In this document: positions 19,893 through 29,470 of the stretch, piece after piece
Layout of the letters: the number at the start of each line of letters is the position of its first letter
Position numbering within the stretch: the first letter of the stretch is position 1
DNA from: a virus
Direction: 5' to 3' (one strand)
Virus record (IMG/VR): IMGVR_UViG_3300009151_000019
Location: 1-35,628 of that record
DNA: 35,628 bases
The notes under the pieces: generated by a model
Told to the model about the DNA's origin: nothing
What the model saw: only the letters and a program-made list of their open reading frames with translations
Databases searched by the model: none
Program-made: the position numbers and the translations under genes

Positions 19893-22199
19893 TTAAAGCC
19901 CCATACAAATTATATTAAAAGCCGTATTTGGGTTATCTCCACCAGTAGTAGCAAGAGTTGTTCTAACGCTTATTGATGTGCTAGAAATCGATTGTATTTG
20001 AGGAAGCATATTGTTACCTACAAATACCGTTGAAACCGTACAGTTTGGAGTTGCTGTTAATCCTGATAATGTACATACTGTTGGGTTTGCGGCAGTACAT
20101 GAAGATATAACGTTTCCAATTTGATTTGATATTGTTCCACTTGTGCTTGCTAATATTGCTGAAAATGTTTTAATTGCCGATGAAGTTACACCTGGAACCG
20201 TTGGCACTCCAATAGATGAAGCAACTTTAGCAGTTTTTGGTTTGTAGTCTGAAGATCCCTTTTGGCATTTAATTATTGTTGGCTGAGCATTAGCTGCACC
20301 GTTTGTAGAGTTATAAGTTTGAAATGTAAAACTAGTTGTAGAGTTTGCAGTAAATCCATGTGCAATTGCGGCTCCTGCCTGATTGTTATCCACAACACAA
20401 TTCATAGTAGTAGTTAAACCACTTACGCCATCTTTTAAATTTGTATTTAAAGGACAGGTATAGTTTGATGTTGCAACCGTACAGTTTCCATTTATCCAAT
20501 CTAAATTCTCATTAGAAACTACACCAGTGCTTGAAATCTGAGCTGAAAAAGTATCAGTACACTCATAATCATTTGCGCACTTTTCAATACCAGCGAATGA
20601 GCCGATGATAGAGCCGTAGTCTGACCAGCCCGAAATTGGAGCATCTAGCTCAAGCCCCATACCAACATTTGTTCCAGACATTGGACTAATTACACCTCCC
20701 ATAAATGCCTGAGCTGTTCCATTATATGGATATAAGACTCTAAATTGTGTAGCACTATATGCAATTAAACTAATTCCCAAAGAAGGAGATGTGTCACTAG
20801 AAACTTTACCAGTACCCACATAAGATTTAGAATATGTGCCTATTGTTGCAGTACCAGCACCAGTGTAAAAACTAACCACGTTAGAATCAAAACTTAAACC
20901 GCTTGGTAGTGTAAATAAATAATCACCACTTCCTGCCGTCCCAGCAGTTGATTGCTCATATTGAAATTTAGCTTGTAATCTTTGTCCTTTTCTCGATGCC
21001 ATTATTCTATCAGTAACAATTGTCCCCTTTGTTGGTGCAGTTGTTGTTGCACCAATTGTAATTGTTCCCGCATTAGTGTATGCATAATCTTGACTAGCTT
21101 GAGAATAGATTTTAGATTCAGGTGGAAAGTACCAGACTTTGATTACTCCTGGTATAGCGGTTGTACCAAAAATAGTCGCCGTAGATGTTCCAGATTGTTT
21201 ACCTCTAATAGATAGAGTTACGTTACTTTGTGTTGTAGAATATGAAATTGTTTGACTCATTCCCGAAGCTTGATTTATTCCAGAGGCTGTACCATTGAAA
21301 ACACTTGTTTCTCTTGCGGTATTTATTCCATCCCAAAATTGAAAAGAAGCATTGTTACCTGTTCCACTAGAGCCAAGTAATCCTTCATATTCTAATCTAT
21401 AATCACCAGCCGGAAGACTTGCAAATTTTATTGATGGAATTTGAGTTGGTGGAGCGAGTGCTGCCCCAGTTGTGACATACGTACAACTACTTTGAAATCC
21501 GAAATCGGCAAATGTTGCAGATGTTGTTGTCCATCCTCCAATACATCCTGTTGTTGTTAATGTCCCAATTAGCTTTGCCCCAGTAACGTTCTGAAATGGT
21601 GCTGATGTTCCAACAAAAGCATCATCAATAATTACAGTTCCTGTTGTTCCTGAAGAAATGATAGCGATACCATTTGAAGTAGCTGTCATGATAAATGGAA
21701 TGTTAATATTCTTCCAAGTTCCATCTGCTACTACGTTAGCGCATAATGCTGTTACCGTTACTCCAGCATTTCTAGGGCACACTTGAAGTCCGGTAACGTT
21801 AGAGCTTTTAATTTTAACTGAAGCTACACCTTGAAGACCAACTAAGTTAGCCGCATTGATTGTAGAATCTTGAGTCGTTGCAAGTGCACCAGATAAAGCT
21901 AATGATAGAGCTTTTTTACCTTCAACTTGGTTACTTAAATCTGCTGTTCCCGTTGCATTGGTAATAGTCCAGCTTGTAGTAGCTGTATTATGTTCAAAGC
22001 TAGGGTTTGCTAAAAGATTAGTGTTCCCTGTCTCAATTCTTGATTGTACACCAAGAACTTGTGTCGCCTGATTATTTGGAGTTAAAGCCGTAAATGTTGT
22101 TGGCTTAAGTGTTTGCTGATCACCACTTAAAGTAGTTGGTGGAAGTGATGCTTGAACTGAAAAAGCCCATGTTATAATAAATAGTTTTATAAGTTTCAT
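19893..22199 (-). CDS. Sec-exported, cysteine-rich beta-structured protein in the fibre cluster
   Basis: This 768-residue protein starts with MKLIKLFIITWAFSVQA-S, a clear Sec signal peptide with cleavage expected after VQA at residue 17. Such a signal is very unusual for a tail protein. The mature chain is Ser/Thr/Gly-rich and beta-structured, with a carbohydrate-binding-like N-terminal segment (NTNLLANPSFEHNTATTSW). It has 14 cysteines, many in local pairs (KCANDYEC, NCTVATSNYTC, SCTAANPTVC), against one or two in the neighbouring fibres, as expected for disulphides formed in the periplasm. It may be a fibre assembled after export, or a secreted host-modifying protein. It lies between a fibre gene and the endolysin, with a GGGG ribosome site. 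Confidence 0.65.
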   Translation of the reverse strand: MKLIKLFIITWAFSVQASLPPTTLSGDQQTLKPTTFTALTPNNQATQVLGVQSRIETGNTNLLANPSFEHNTATTSWTITNATGTADLSNQVEGKKALSLALSGALATTQDSTINAANLVGLQGVASVKIKSSNVTGLQVCPRNAGVTVTALCANVVADGTWKNINIPFIMTATSNGIAIISSGTTGTVIIDDAFVGTSAPFQNVTGAKLIGTLTTTGCIGGWTTTSATFADFGFQSSCTYVTTGAALAPPTQIPSIKFASLPAGDYRLEYEGLLGSSGTGNNASFQFWDGINTARETSVFNGTASGINQASGMSQTISYSTTQSNVTLSIRGKQSGTSTATIFGTTAIPGVIKVWYFPPESKIYSQASQDYAYTNAGTITIGATTTAPTKGTIVTDRIMASRKGQRLQAKFQYEQSTAGTAGSGDYLFTLPSGLSFDSNVVSFYTGAGTATIGTYSKSYVGTGKVSSDTSPSLGISLIAYSATQFRVLYPYNGTAQAFMGGVISPMSGTNVGMGLELDAPISGWSDYGSIIGSFAGIEKCANDYECTDTFSAQISSTGVVSNENLDWINGNCTVATSNYTCPLNTNLKDGVSGLTTTMNCVVDNNQAGAAIAHGFTANSTTSFTFQTYNSTNGAANAQPTIIKCQKGSSDYKPKTAKVASSIGVPTVPGVTSSAIKTFSAILASTSGTISNQIGNVISSCTAANPTVCTLSGLTATPNCTVSTVFVGNNMLPQIQSISSTSISVRTTLATTGGDNPNTAFNIICMGL

Positions 22200-22200
22200 A

Positions 22201-23772
22201 TTAACCCCACGTTATTGAAATCATTTGAGCCGTTGCAGTAGATACCGCAATTACTGAAATTGTAGCAACTGCTGGAAAATCTTCCGATCTTCCCGGTGCA
22301 AATAAATGACCGTTAGTTGCTGTTGCAGTACCACCCATGCAAACTCTTAAGTTTACTGAGTTATTATCATCAGCTTGAATTTTTACCCATTTTGCTGTTG
22401 CTGGTGGAGCAAATGTTTGTGCTGTTACTCCGTCAAGAGTTACAGATTGCACATACGATGCTGCTGCTCCAAGAGATATGACCTTTAAAAGACCAGATGT
22501 ATTTACTGTTAATGGAGAAATATTTCCAGCCGTATAAGTCGGAGAAGTAGATACGACAGAAGCCTGTACCATTGGACCAGTGTTAGCCCCTAAGGCTGTG
22601 TTTGGGGTAATGTTTAGTTTTGATGCTGTTGCATCAAGAGCAAACCCTGTGATGGCTGCTGGAGGCGTTAAAGTGGTAATTTGAGCCGCTGGCAATACTA
22701 CTGGAACCGAAGAAACCGATAACTGTTGTCCAAGAGTAATTGCTGCACCAGCATTATCTTGAAGTTGAGCCTTTACAACGCTTGTGTTTGTTAATGGATT
22801 TATAGTTACTGTTGATAATGGCGTTAATGTTGATAATTGCGCAGCTGGTAATACCACAGGTACTGATGCTGCTGCCAATGCTTGTCCCAAAGCAGGAATT
22901 TTAGTATCAATAGATGACAATGAACTATTTCCAGTTGTTTGCAATGTTGAAGTTGCAGCAAGAGTTGGAAGTGTAATTGTTCCTGTAACATTGTTTATAT
23001 TTCCAATATTATTTGAACCAGCTGGCAATGGATTATCTAGCATTACATTAGAAACTTTATTGCTAGCAATAAAATTAACAAATGCAGTTCCTGATGATAC
23101 CGTTGCACCTTTAAGTCTAAAATAAGCATAGCCCACAACATTTGCTTGACCAGAAGTATTTGCCGTAAATGTATTTGAACTATTTCCAGTGGCAAGAGAA
23201 ACATAAGTCGTTGGATACCAGGTCGAATTGTCTTGAGAAAGTTCAACAGTTATAGTTCCAGTCCAAGTCCCTTCTACAGTAAATGCAACAGTTCCATAGT
23301 TTGTAGTTGCAATTTGAGCTGATGCTGTTCCAGTAATAGAACCAGATGCAGCCGTGTCTACGTTTAAAGCAGCGTTACTTACTGGCTGAGTTGTCCACGC
23401 GCTATCTACTTTTAACGCATTTAAAGCAGAAACGGCGGCTAAGTTTGTTCCATCGCCAATTCTAACTGATGAAGGGTCAGCTCCATTATGTTTAATTCCT
23501 ACTGAAATATCTCCAGCGTTAATTGTAACGTTTGTTGTTCCAGTAACGTCGGTAATGCAAACAGGAATTGGGGTATGATTGTATGGGCTTGTTGTATCTA
23601 AAGTAACTGGGTACCAATTGCCATCGTCTTTCTTAACCATCATTCCCGAAGGAAGTGGAAAATTGTTTATTGGTGCAGCATCGTCATTTCTAACAAATGT
23701 TAAAGAATCATTATCGTAAAAAGAAATTCCATCCGTTGTTAATTTTATTGGAGGATATACAAAAGTTGTCAT
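22201..23772 (-). CDS. tail fibre-like structural protein
   Basis: This 523-residue protein has an AAGGGG ribosome site and follows the 119-residue gene by one base. It begins with a compact beta domain and contains the sandwich marker ELSQDNSTWYPTTY at about 180-193. The middle carries two copies of ASVPVVLPAAQLSTLTP (second copy SSVPVVLPAAQITTLTP), and LQTTGNSSLSSIDTK, which is also found in the 755-residue fibre. This modular, Ala/Thr-rich make-up is usual for podoviral and uncultured-phage fibres. Receptor binding or attachment of other fibres is the likely job. Confidence 0.6.
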   Translation of the reverse strand: MTTFVYPPIKLTTDGISFYDNDSLTFVRNDDAAPINNFPLPSGMMVKKDDGNWYPVTLDTTSPYNHTPIPVCITDVTGTTNVTINAGDISVGIKHNGADPSSVRIGDGTNLAAVSALNALKVDSAWTTQPVSNAALNVDTAASGSITGTASAQIATTNYGTVAFTVEGTWTGTITVELSQDNSTWYPTTYVSLATGNSSNTFTANTSGQANVVGYAYFRLKGATVSSGTAFVNFIASNKVSNVMLDNPLPAGSNNIGNINNVTGTITLPTLAATSTLQTTGNSSLSSIDTKIPALGQALAAASVPVVLPAAQLSTLTPLSTVTINPLTNTSVVKAQLQDNAGAAITLGQQLSVSSVPVVLPAAQITTLTPPAAITGFALDATASKLNITPNTALGANTGPMVQASVVSTSPTYTAGNISPLTVNTSGLLKVISLGAAASYVQSVTLDGVTAQTFAPPATAKWVKIQADDNNSVNLRVCMGGTATATNGHLFAPGRSEDFPAVATISVIAVSTATAQMISITWG

Positions 23773-23773
23773 A

Positions 23774-24133
23774 TTAACACCCCTTATTTGTGCAAAAAAT
23801 GCTAATAGTTATGTTACCAGTCGCAGATACGCTTGTTTTTGTATAGGTTGGTCGCAAAAACTTAAAGCCTACTTCCGTTATTATTAATTGGTGCGAGCCA
23901 TTCTCAGGAGTAATTACTATTAATGCTCCAAAATCTAAAGTTGTCCAAGTTAAACCATCTTTAGAGTGTTCAATGATAACTTCTCCGTTTATAAAAGCCC
24001 CAGCACTCCAATGAATGTCATAGGTGATAGTATCAAACGGCGACACGTCTGTTTGTAGCCCGACTATTTGAGCCGTTGCCATGCTGCCATTGTCAATGGC
24101 TTTAAAGTTGTAAATGAGATTTTTTCTTGACAT
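23774..24133 (-). CDS. small beta-sandwich tail protein
   Basis: This 119-residue protein reads as one beta-sandwich (TITYDIHWSAGAFINGEVII, IEHSKDGLTWTTLDF, NGSHQLIITEVGFKFLRPTY). Its motif IEHSKDGLTW is the same signature seen in both larger fibre proteins, so it is probably a stand-alone copy of their domain. It is the first gene of the fibre cluster after the ejection proteins. A weak hairpin (AAGCC/GGCTT) at 24157-24172 lies just upstream. Confidence 0.55.
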   Translation of the reverse strand: MSRKNLIYNFKAIDNGSMATAQIVGLQTDVSPFDTITYDIHWSAGAFINGEVIIEHSKDGLTWTTLDFGALIVITPENGSHQLIITEVGFKFLRPTYTKTSVSATGNITISIFCTNKGC

Positions 24134-24170
24134 TTTTCACACTCCCTTGTGAGGTAAAGCCTGGTTGGGC

Positions 24171-27100
24171 TTAGTCCTTATTCATTATTGTTTGAGTTCC
24201 TATTGTACTATTTTGTTTTTGGTCGCTTAATTTTGCAACATTAATCGGTTGACCCATGTTGTTTTGTTGCGCTTCTTGTTGAATCATCATTGCCGCATTG
24301 CCCTGCATTTGACTAAAAAGGGCTGGAGTAGAAAAGCTATCTAGCGGCATTCCAAATACCTTGAAAAGAGTAACTCTTTTTTCTGCCGGAATATCTTTCT
24401 TTAAACTTGAAATAATTTCGTTTTTAAGGGCTTCTTTGGTTTGAGGGTAAATCATTGTCAAAACTTCAGTAGCCTCTGGGGTCACATAGCCATCTTTTAA
24501 TTGGTTTAAAATAATGCTTGGTTTTTCAACGGCTTCTTTATATCGATTAAATTTGTCTATTTCCATTTGACTAGGTTCCCACTTGTCGGCTCTCCATGGA
24601 ATATTTTCATAAGGATTTTTAGGAACCTTTGAGAGTAAAAAATCATTAGCCTTTATTGCAGTTTGGACAAAGCCGTTCATGGCTTCCGGCAAGACTGTAA
24701 AGGCGGCATTATTTCTGCTCATAAAATCATTGAAATAATTTGCTTGATTATTTTTTGATAACTCCAAGTTTTTTTTGTCTTTTTTAAGTTTGTCGTAAGA
24801 ATAGATTTTGTTTTCTTTAAACTGTGGATATTGGTTAGGTCTATTTGCTAAAATTCCTGCAGCTGCTTTTGAAATTAAAGATTGATGTTTTTCAACTGCT
24901 GCACTTAAAGATTCTTTTAATTGAATCGATGCGGCTTCTGACATTCTTCCAAATATTCCGTAATTTTCACCGCTTACAATTGCGCCTATTGCTGCGCCTG
25001 CTGGTCCACCAATTACATGACCTATTTTAGCGCCTAATAATCTTTTTAAAACACCGCCAGTACCTTTTTGCACCGATCTAAAGCTTGCCCCATCAATTAA
25101 AGTTTGAGCAGTCTTAGCCATGTGATAATTTTTTTTTGCTTCTGAATAAGAGTTTTTTAATTCTGGTGAATTTTTACCAAGAGTCTCTACTGCGTGGTTT
25201 TCAATTACCCCTCTTAGGGCTTCAGCCGCTTCTTGCATGCCAATTGGCGAACCACTTCCATAATTGGCAATTTTATCTAGTCTTAATCTTTGTGCTCTCA
25301 ATTCTCCAAAATCAAGTTTGGGATACTCTGTACCAAATTTAGTTTCTATTTTACCAGAATCTCTTAAATCTTTGGCATAAGTTTTAATTTCTTCATATTC
25401 TTTTTTAAATTCAGGAAATGGTTCTCCTGTTTTTGGATTTAAATATTTATCCAAGTGCTGATTCTCTAAAATATTAGCTAAATCATTTGTTGTGATTCTT
25501 GTATTAATTCCGCTTTTTTCAAGCTTGTTTTCAATGACAGTTAAAATATTTTCTATATCAGTGCCATATTTTTGCAAGTTTGCTGTGTTTTTATTGGCAA
25601 TAAAGTCAATTTCATGTTGACCTTGTGGAATTTCTTCGGGTGATTTTGGGAAAAGGTCATTAATATAATCAGCAGCAGTATTAACAAAACCAGGTCTTGT
25701 TTTCTCATAAGCTTTTTTCTTTACATTAATTTTCTCTAAAGCTTGTTTTGATTCTGCAGTTAATGGTTCACCGGTAACTTTTGTCAATTCTCCACTAATT
25801 GCTTCTGGATTTAAAACGTGCAACATTCCATCAACTGTTACATGATCTACATTTTTCATTATGCCATTAACATTTTTTTCAACATTGTTTACTTTTGTCT
25901 CGTAAAGTTTTTGTTCTTCAAGAGGAGTTTTACTAGCAATATCATCGGCTAAGTTTTCTATTTTTTGTTGTGATTTTCCATAAGATTCTATTAAGGTTGG
26001 ATCATTTGGATTTTTAACAATTCCATCTAGTAGTGATTGATGCTCTGTTAAAATTGCTTGCTCTTCAAGGGTTAATAAAAAAGAATTCTTGTATAAAAAG
26101 CTTTCTTTTTCTTGAATTATTTTTAATCTCTTCAGGGTGTTAATAGGATTTTCACCCAATTGTTTACTTGCACCAAACTTAGAATCAAGATCTTTAATGT
26201 TTGTTTTTTGACCAACGTCCTGTAATCCTGTTTTTGTATCCAAATCTATCCCATTTCCAGAAAGATTTTGATTGTTAATTTTTACAACGTCATTTCCATC
26301 TCTGTGAGTATAAATTTTTTGCTCAGGAATTCCTTCTGTTTCGGGTACAGTTTGCACTTTAAAAGTTGTCCCTTTACTTACAGGGGTTTGACTTCTTGGC
26401 AAATCTTCTGTTTTGATGCTTTTTATAGTGACAGGATTTTCAACATTGGCACCTAAAGAACCTGCTCCCTTTCTAAACATTTTCGCAGCATCGGATTTCA
26501 TTTGGTAAATACTACTAAGGGCTTCTAATGAAGAAGACAAAGCAAACGTGGGCAAAGCAAAGCCTAGTGCGTCTTTTCCAGTATGTTCAAAAATAGCATC
26601 CGCGCTCAATGGGTGATTTCTTATTATGTTTGGGGCAATTTCAGAAGTAGCACCATAGATAGCCCCAGTTCCTGCGGCTAAAGCTGTTTTTTGCATGGTT
26701 CTTGCTAAAGCCCCAGCAAAAGTTTTTTCTCCCAGCCCTGTTAATCCTGTGGCAATTTTTCCAGCTTGTTCAGCGGCACCACCCGGAACAAAAAAACCAA
26801 CTCCTCCACCCATAAAATTAGTGTAATAATTTTGCTCTGATCTTTTAGCTCTGTTTTCTTTATAAACATTGGCTTCAACTGGGTTTGCATTTTCAAGAGC
26901 CGTGTCAATTATTGCAGGCAATATTCCGGCTGTCGCGGTGTCCGCTGCTGCCTCTATAAATGTCTTTACTTTTTCTGTGGGAGTGCCATATGTAACGTAG
27001 TCTTTATAATCTTGAGCTTGCTGCTCTGTAGCTACTCTAAAGCCGCCAGATGGGTCTTTTAGCATTAGATCCGCTTGTTCTGCTGGATAAGCTTTAACTA

Positions 27101-27176
27101 CCCCAGAAACGTCTTGAAGCTGAATTGGTTCTTCTGGAGCAAAGGGCTGACCTGTGGTTTTATTTATAATTGCCAT
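24171..27176 (-). CDS. large internal virion (DNA ejection) protein candidate
   Basis: This 1001-residue protein follows two other candidate internal proteins after the tail hub, the usual place of podoviral ejection proteins. Residues 121-180 (MGGGVGFFVPGGAAEQAGK...) and about 709-736 (GAKIGHVIGGPAGAAIGAIV) are Gly/Ala-rich hydrophobic stretches of the kind that enter membranes. The middle, about 250-700, is charged helix and coiled coil. I see no lytic transglycosylase or other enzyme motif. In T7- and P22-like phages such proteins form a channel across the cell envelope for DNA entry. The assignment is by position, size and composition. Confidence 0.55.
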   Translation of the reverse strand: MAIINKTTGQPFAPEEPIQLQDVSGVVKAYPAEQADLMLKDPSGGFRVATEQQAQDYKDYVTYGTPTEKVKTFIEAAADTATAGILPAIIDTALENANPVEANVYKENRAKRSEQNYYTNFMGGGVGFFVPGGAAEQAGKIATGLTGLGEKTFAGALARTMQKTALAAGTGAIYGATSEIAPNIIRNHPLSADAIFEHTGKDALGFALPTFALSSSLEALSSIYQMKSDAAKMFRKGAGSLGANVENPVTIKSIKTEDLPRSQTPVSKGTTFKVQTVPETEGIPEQKIYTHRDGNDVVKINNQNLSGNGIDLDTKTGLQDVGQKTNIKDLDSKFGASKQLGENPINTLKRLKIIQEKESFLYKNSFLLTLEEQAILTEHQSLLDGIVKNPNDPTLIESYGKSQQKIENLADDIASKTPLEEQKLYETKVNNVEKNVNGIMKNVDHVTVDGMLHVLNPEAISGELTKVTGEPLTAESKQALEKINVKKKAYEKTRPGFVNTAADYINDLFPKSPEEIPQGQHEIDFIANKNTANLQKYGTDIENILTVIENKLEKSGINTRITTNDLANILENQHLDKYLNPKTGEPFPEFKKEYEEIKTYAKDLRDSGKIETKFGTEYPKLDFGELRAQRLRLDKIANYGSGSPIGMQEAAEALRGVIENHAVETLGKNSPELKNSYSEAKKNYHMAKTAQTLIDGASFRSVQKGTGGVLKRLLGAKIGHVIGGPAGAAIGAIVSGENYGIFGRMSEAASIQLKESLSAAVEKHQSLISKAAAGILANRPNQYPQFKENKIYSYDKLKKDKKNLELSKNNQANYFNDFMSRNNAAFTVLPEAMNGFVQTAIKANDFLLSKVPKNPYENIPWRADKWEPSQMEIDKFNRYKEAVEKPSIILNQLKDGYVTPEATEVLTMIYPQTKEALKNEIISSLKKDIPAEKRVTLFKVFGMPLDSFSTPALFSQMQGNAAMMIQQEAQQNNMGQPINVAKLSDQKQNSTIGTQTIMNKD

Positions 27177-27183
27177 TTAGACC

Positions 27184-28995
27184 CTATTTGTTTTTTTGTA
27201 CAACTTTATTAGCCGCTGGACCACCTTGGAGCCTGTAAAGCTTGTGCTTATTAACCCTGCTTTGTTGTAATTTATTAAGCGATTCGGGATTGTCAAAAGC
27301 AGAAGCAGTATTTGTTTTAAGAATTTTATCAAACTTATCTTCAGAATATCTGCCCGTGTTCATTTCTGCCAAAGTTGTTTGAATTGCATTTCTGTAATAT
27401 TCTTCAATTTTTCCAGCATTAGGATTATTTTTTACGTCATCTGGTAATATTTTTGACAATAAACTATCAATTGTTGCTGACGTTGCGCTCTTTCCAAGAT
27501 GACTTGCTGCAATTCTATTAAGAATAGTATTTGTTGTAACACTACTTAACTTAACTCCAGAAAGACCTCTTTCAAGCTCAGTCATTTTATCAATACCGGA
27601 ACCATATTGTTGAACACCAATCTGTGCTTTAATTCCTTCTTCTGTTGGATTTAAAACTTTTTGATTAGCTATTTGCGCTTCTAATTGCGTTTTAATATTT
27701 CCCGATTTTAATTTTGCGTTTTCGACCGCAGTTTCTTGCTTCAATTTGTTGTAATTGTTTTGCAATGCGCCTGCCTCTAGGTTTTGCTTTGCTTTTATTG
27801 AAATGTCTTTATTGTAAAGTTCTTGCGCTCTTTGGTTTAACGATTCGGGAGTTGCTTGTATTTTTAATAAAGCAAACTCATTGGCAGCTTGAACATATTT
27901 TTGTCCAAAGAGTCTTGTATTTTGAATTGCAGTTACAAGATCTTCCCCCTGCTTAATAAAAACATTTAGCAATCCGCGATTTCCTTCAATTCCGGCTTGT
28001 TGATCTTTTACTTGAGCCGCTATGTCATTATCAATTAAGTTTTTAAGCGCGCCTCCGTTTTGCAAACCGCCAAATGCGGCAGAAATTAGAAAGGATATTT
28101 TGTTACCAACAGAACCTTGATTCCAAACTCTATTTGGGTCAATTTTTGTAAAGTTTTTCACATTGTCTTCAGTTTCTCGCAATTTATTCATCGTGTCCGA
28201 ATAGCGCTTGTATAAATCAGGCTGTGTGTTTGAAATGTCTTCATAAAAATCCATTTCTGTTTTTTTTGCTGCAATCGCTGCATTAGCTTGTTGTTCTAGT
28301 ATTGGCTTTCTTTCTTCGGGTGTAGGAATTTTTTGAGAACCAATTTCTTTAACCGCTTCGTCTGTAGCTGCTGATTTTTCCGGCAATCCAACTTGTGGAG
28401 CTTTTTCAGCACCAACAAGCCTTACGGGGTAATCTAAAGGTTTTTCGCTTGCCGTTGTGCCGGACTCGGGCGTGGTTGGAATGATGTTTTCTGCAGTTGC
28501 ACCTTCGCTTGTTTTTAATGGTGCATTTGGTGTAATTGCTGTGCTTGATGGTTCGCTTGGAAGACCACTTCTGTTTTTTGTTAAAAAATCATAAGTGTCA
28601 AAATAAAGCTTTCCAAGTGGAGTTTGACCAATGTCTTCTCTAAGAGAAGTTCCAGTTGTAAAATCTGCCGGACCTCTTTTGATAGTATCAGCCCCACCGG
28701 GAATATCTTGCCCTGGCAATTGTCCAGCATCCCTAAGCATGTTGTAGTTTTCCGAGTTTCTTCTAAACTCCTCATCGCTATTTTCTTGTGGTGTTTTTTG
28801 TCTTGGAACTTCAACAGTTGTTTTATCGAATGGATTGTATTCCTCTGGGACTTGTGGAGCCGCTGCAAAATCTTGTCCTAAGTCTTCTGGTTTAACCATT
28901 GGAGCAGGAACATTTGAATGTATACGTTTGTTTTTTTCAGCAGCAGCATCTAAAACTAAATTTAAATATTTATCCGGTACACTTGATAATGGCAT
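27184..28995 (-). CDS. internal virion / ejection protein candidate
   Basis: This 603-residue protein is rich in Ala, Gln, Lys and Glu. The first 230 residues are Pro-rich and low complexity, probably disordered (VPAPMVKPEDLG, PEEYNPFDK). Residues about 230-460 are long helices (ANAAIAAKKTEMDFYEDISN, NLEAGALQNNYNKLKQETAV). A Gly/Ala patch, FLISAAFGGLQNGG, near residue 305 may be membrane-active. Neighbours on both sides are other ejection-type proteins. No enzyme motif was recognised. Confidence 0.5.
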   Translation of the reverse strand: MPLSSVPDKYLNLVLDAAAEKNKRIHSNVPAPMVKPEDLGQDFAAAPQVPEEYNPFDKTTVEVPRQKTPQENSDEEFRRNSENYNMLRDAGQLPGQDIPGGADTIKRGPADFTTGTSLREDIGQTPLGKLYFDTYDFLTKNRSGLPSEPSSTAITPNAPLKTSEGATAENIIPTTPESGTTASEKPLDYPVRLVGAEKAPQVGLPEKSAATDEAVKEIGSQKIPTPEERKPILEQQANAAIAAKKTEMDFYEDISNTQPDLYKRYSDTMNKLRETEDNVKNFTKIDPNRVWNQGSVGNKISFLISAAFGGLQNGGALKNLIDNDIAAQVKDQQAGIEGNRGLLNVFIKQGEDLVTAIQNTRLFGQKYVQAANEFALLKIQATPESLNQRAQELYNKDISIKAKQNLEAGALQNNYNKLKQETAVENAKLKSGNIKTQLEAQIANQKVLNPTEEGIKAQIGVQQYGSGIDKMTELERGLSGVKLSSVTTNTILNRIAASHLGKSATSATIDSLLSKILPDDVKNNPNAGKIEEYYRNAIQTTLAEMNTGRYSEDKFDKILKTNTASAFDNPESLNKLQQSRVNKHKLYRLQGGPAANKVVQKNK

Positions 28996-28998
28996 GTT

Positions 28999-29469
28999 TT
29001 ACCCATCTTGTTTTTTTGCGTAATCTTGTAAATCTTTTCCAAACATACCAGCACCAGCACCAGCACCGGCAAGCCCAGAAATTGTTCCAGCAAGTCTTTT
29101 TTGTTGTAGATTTTTTTGTTCTAAATCTTGCTTATTCATCCCCATCAAAAGATTGGTTGCCATGTTTTGATTCATTTGTTGTTCTTGTAGTCCCATTGCG
29201 CCAGCTTGCTGAGCCGCTTGACCTTGCATCCTTGAGCCTGCTATGTCCGCCATTGTTGCAACGGCTGAAGGACTAGCGCCCTTGGCTTGAGCTATCCCTG
29301 ATCTAACATTTCCAGCGGCTTCATTTGCCATGCCCTCAAAAGCCTTTGTTGCTATTCCGCTAGGGTTATTAGCTCTTTGCTGAAACATTTGTGACATTGC
29401 ATCTAGTTGTGGAGCGTATGGACTTTGGTTTTCAGTAATACCCAATGCCCCTGTAATTGTTGATCCCAT
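28999..29469 (-). CDS. small internal virion protein candidate
   Basis: This 156-residue protein has an AAGGAG ribosome site and is very rich in Gln, Ala, Met and Gly. Residues about 25-125 are helical (QMFQQRANNPSG, QGQAAQQAGAMGLQEQQMNQ), and the end has SGLAGAGAGAGMFG, a Gly/Ala hydrophobic segment. In composition and place it resembles the small ejection proteins (P22 gp7 or T7 gp14 type). No specific family was confirmed. Confidence 0.5.
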   Translation of the reverse strand: MGSTITGALGITENQSPYAPQLDAMSQMFQQRANNPSGIATKAFEGMANEAAGNVRSGIAQAKGASPSAVATMADIAGSRMQGQAAQQAGAMGLQEQQMNQNMATNLLMGMNKQDLEQKNLQQKRLAGTISGLAGAGAGAGMFGKDLQDYAKKQDG

Positions 29470-29470
29470 G

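Noticed and set aside
24171-27176. Lytic transglycosylase domain in the large ejection protein
   Set aside because: No catalytic Glu-Ser motif with the usual GLMQ context was visible.
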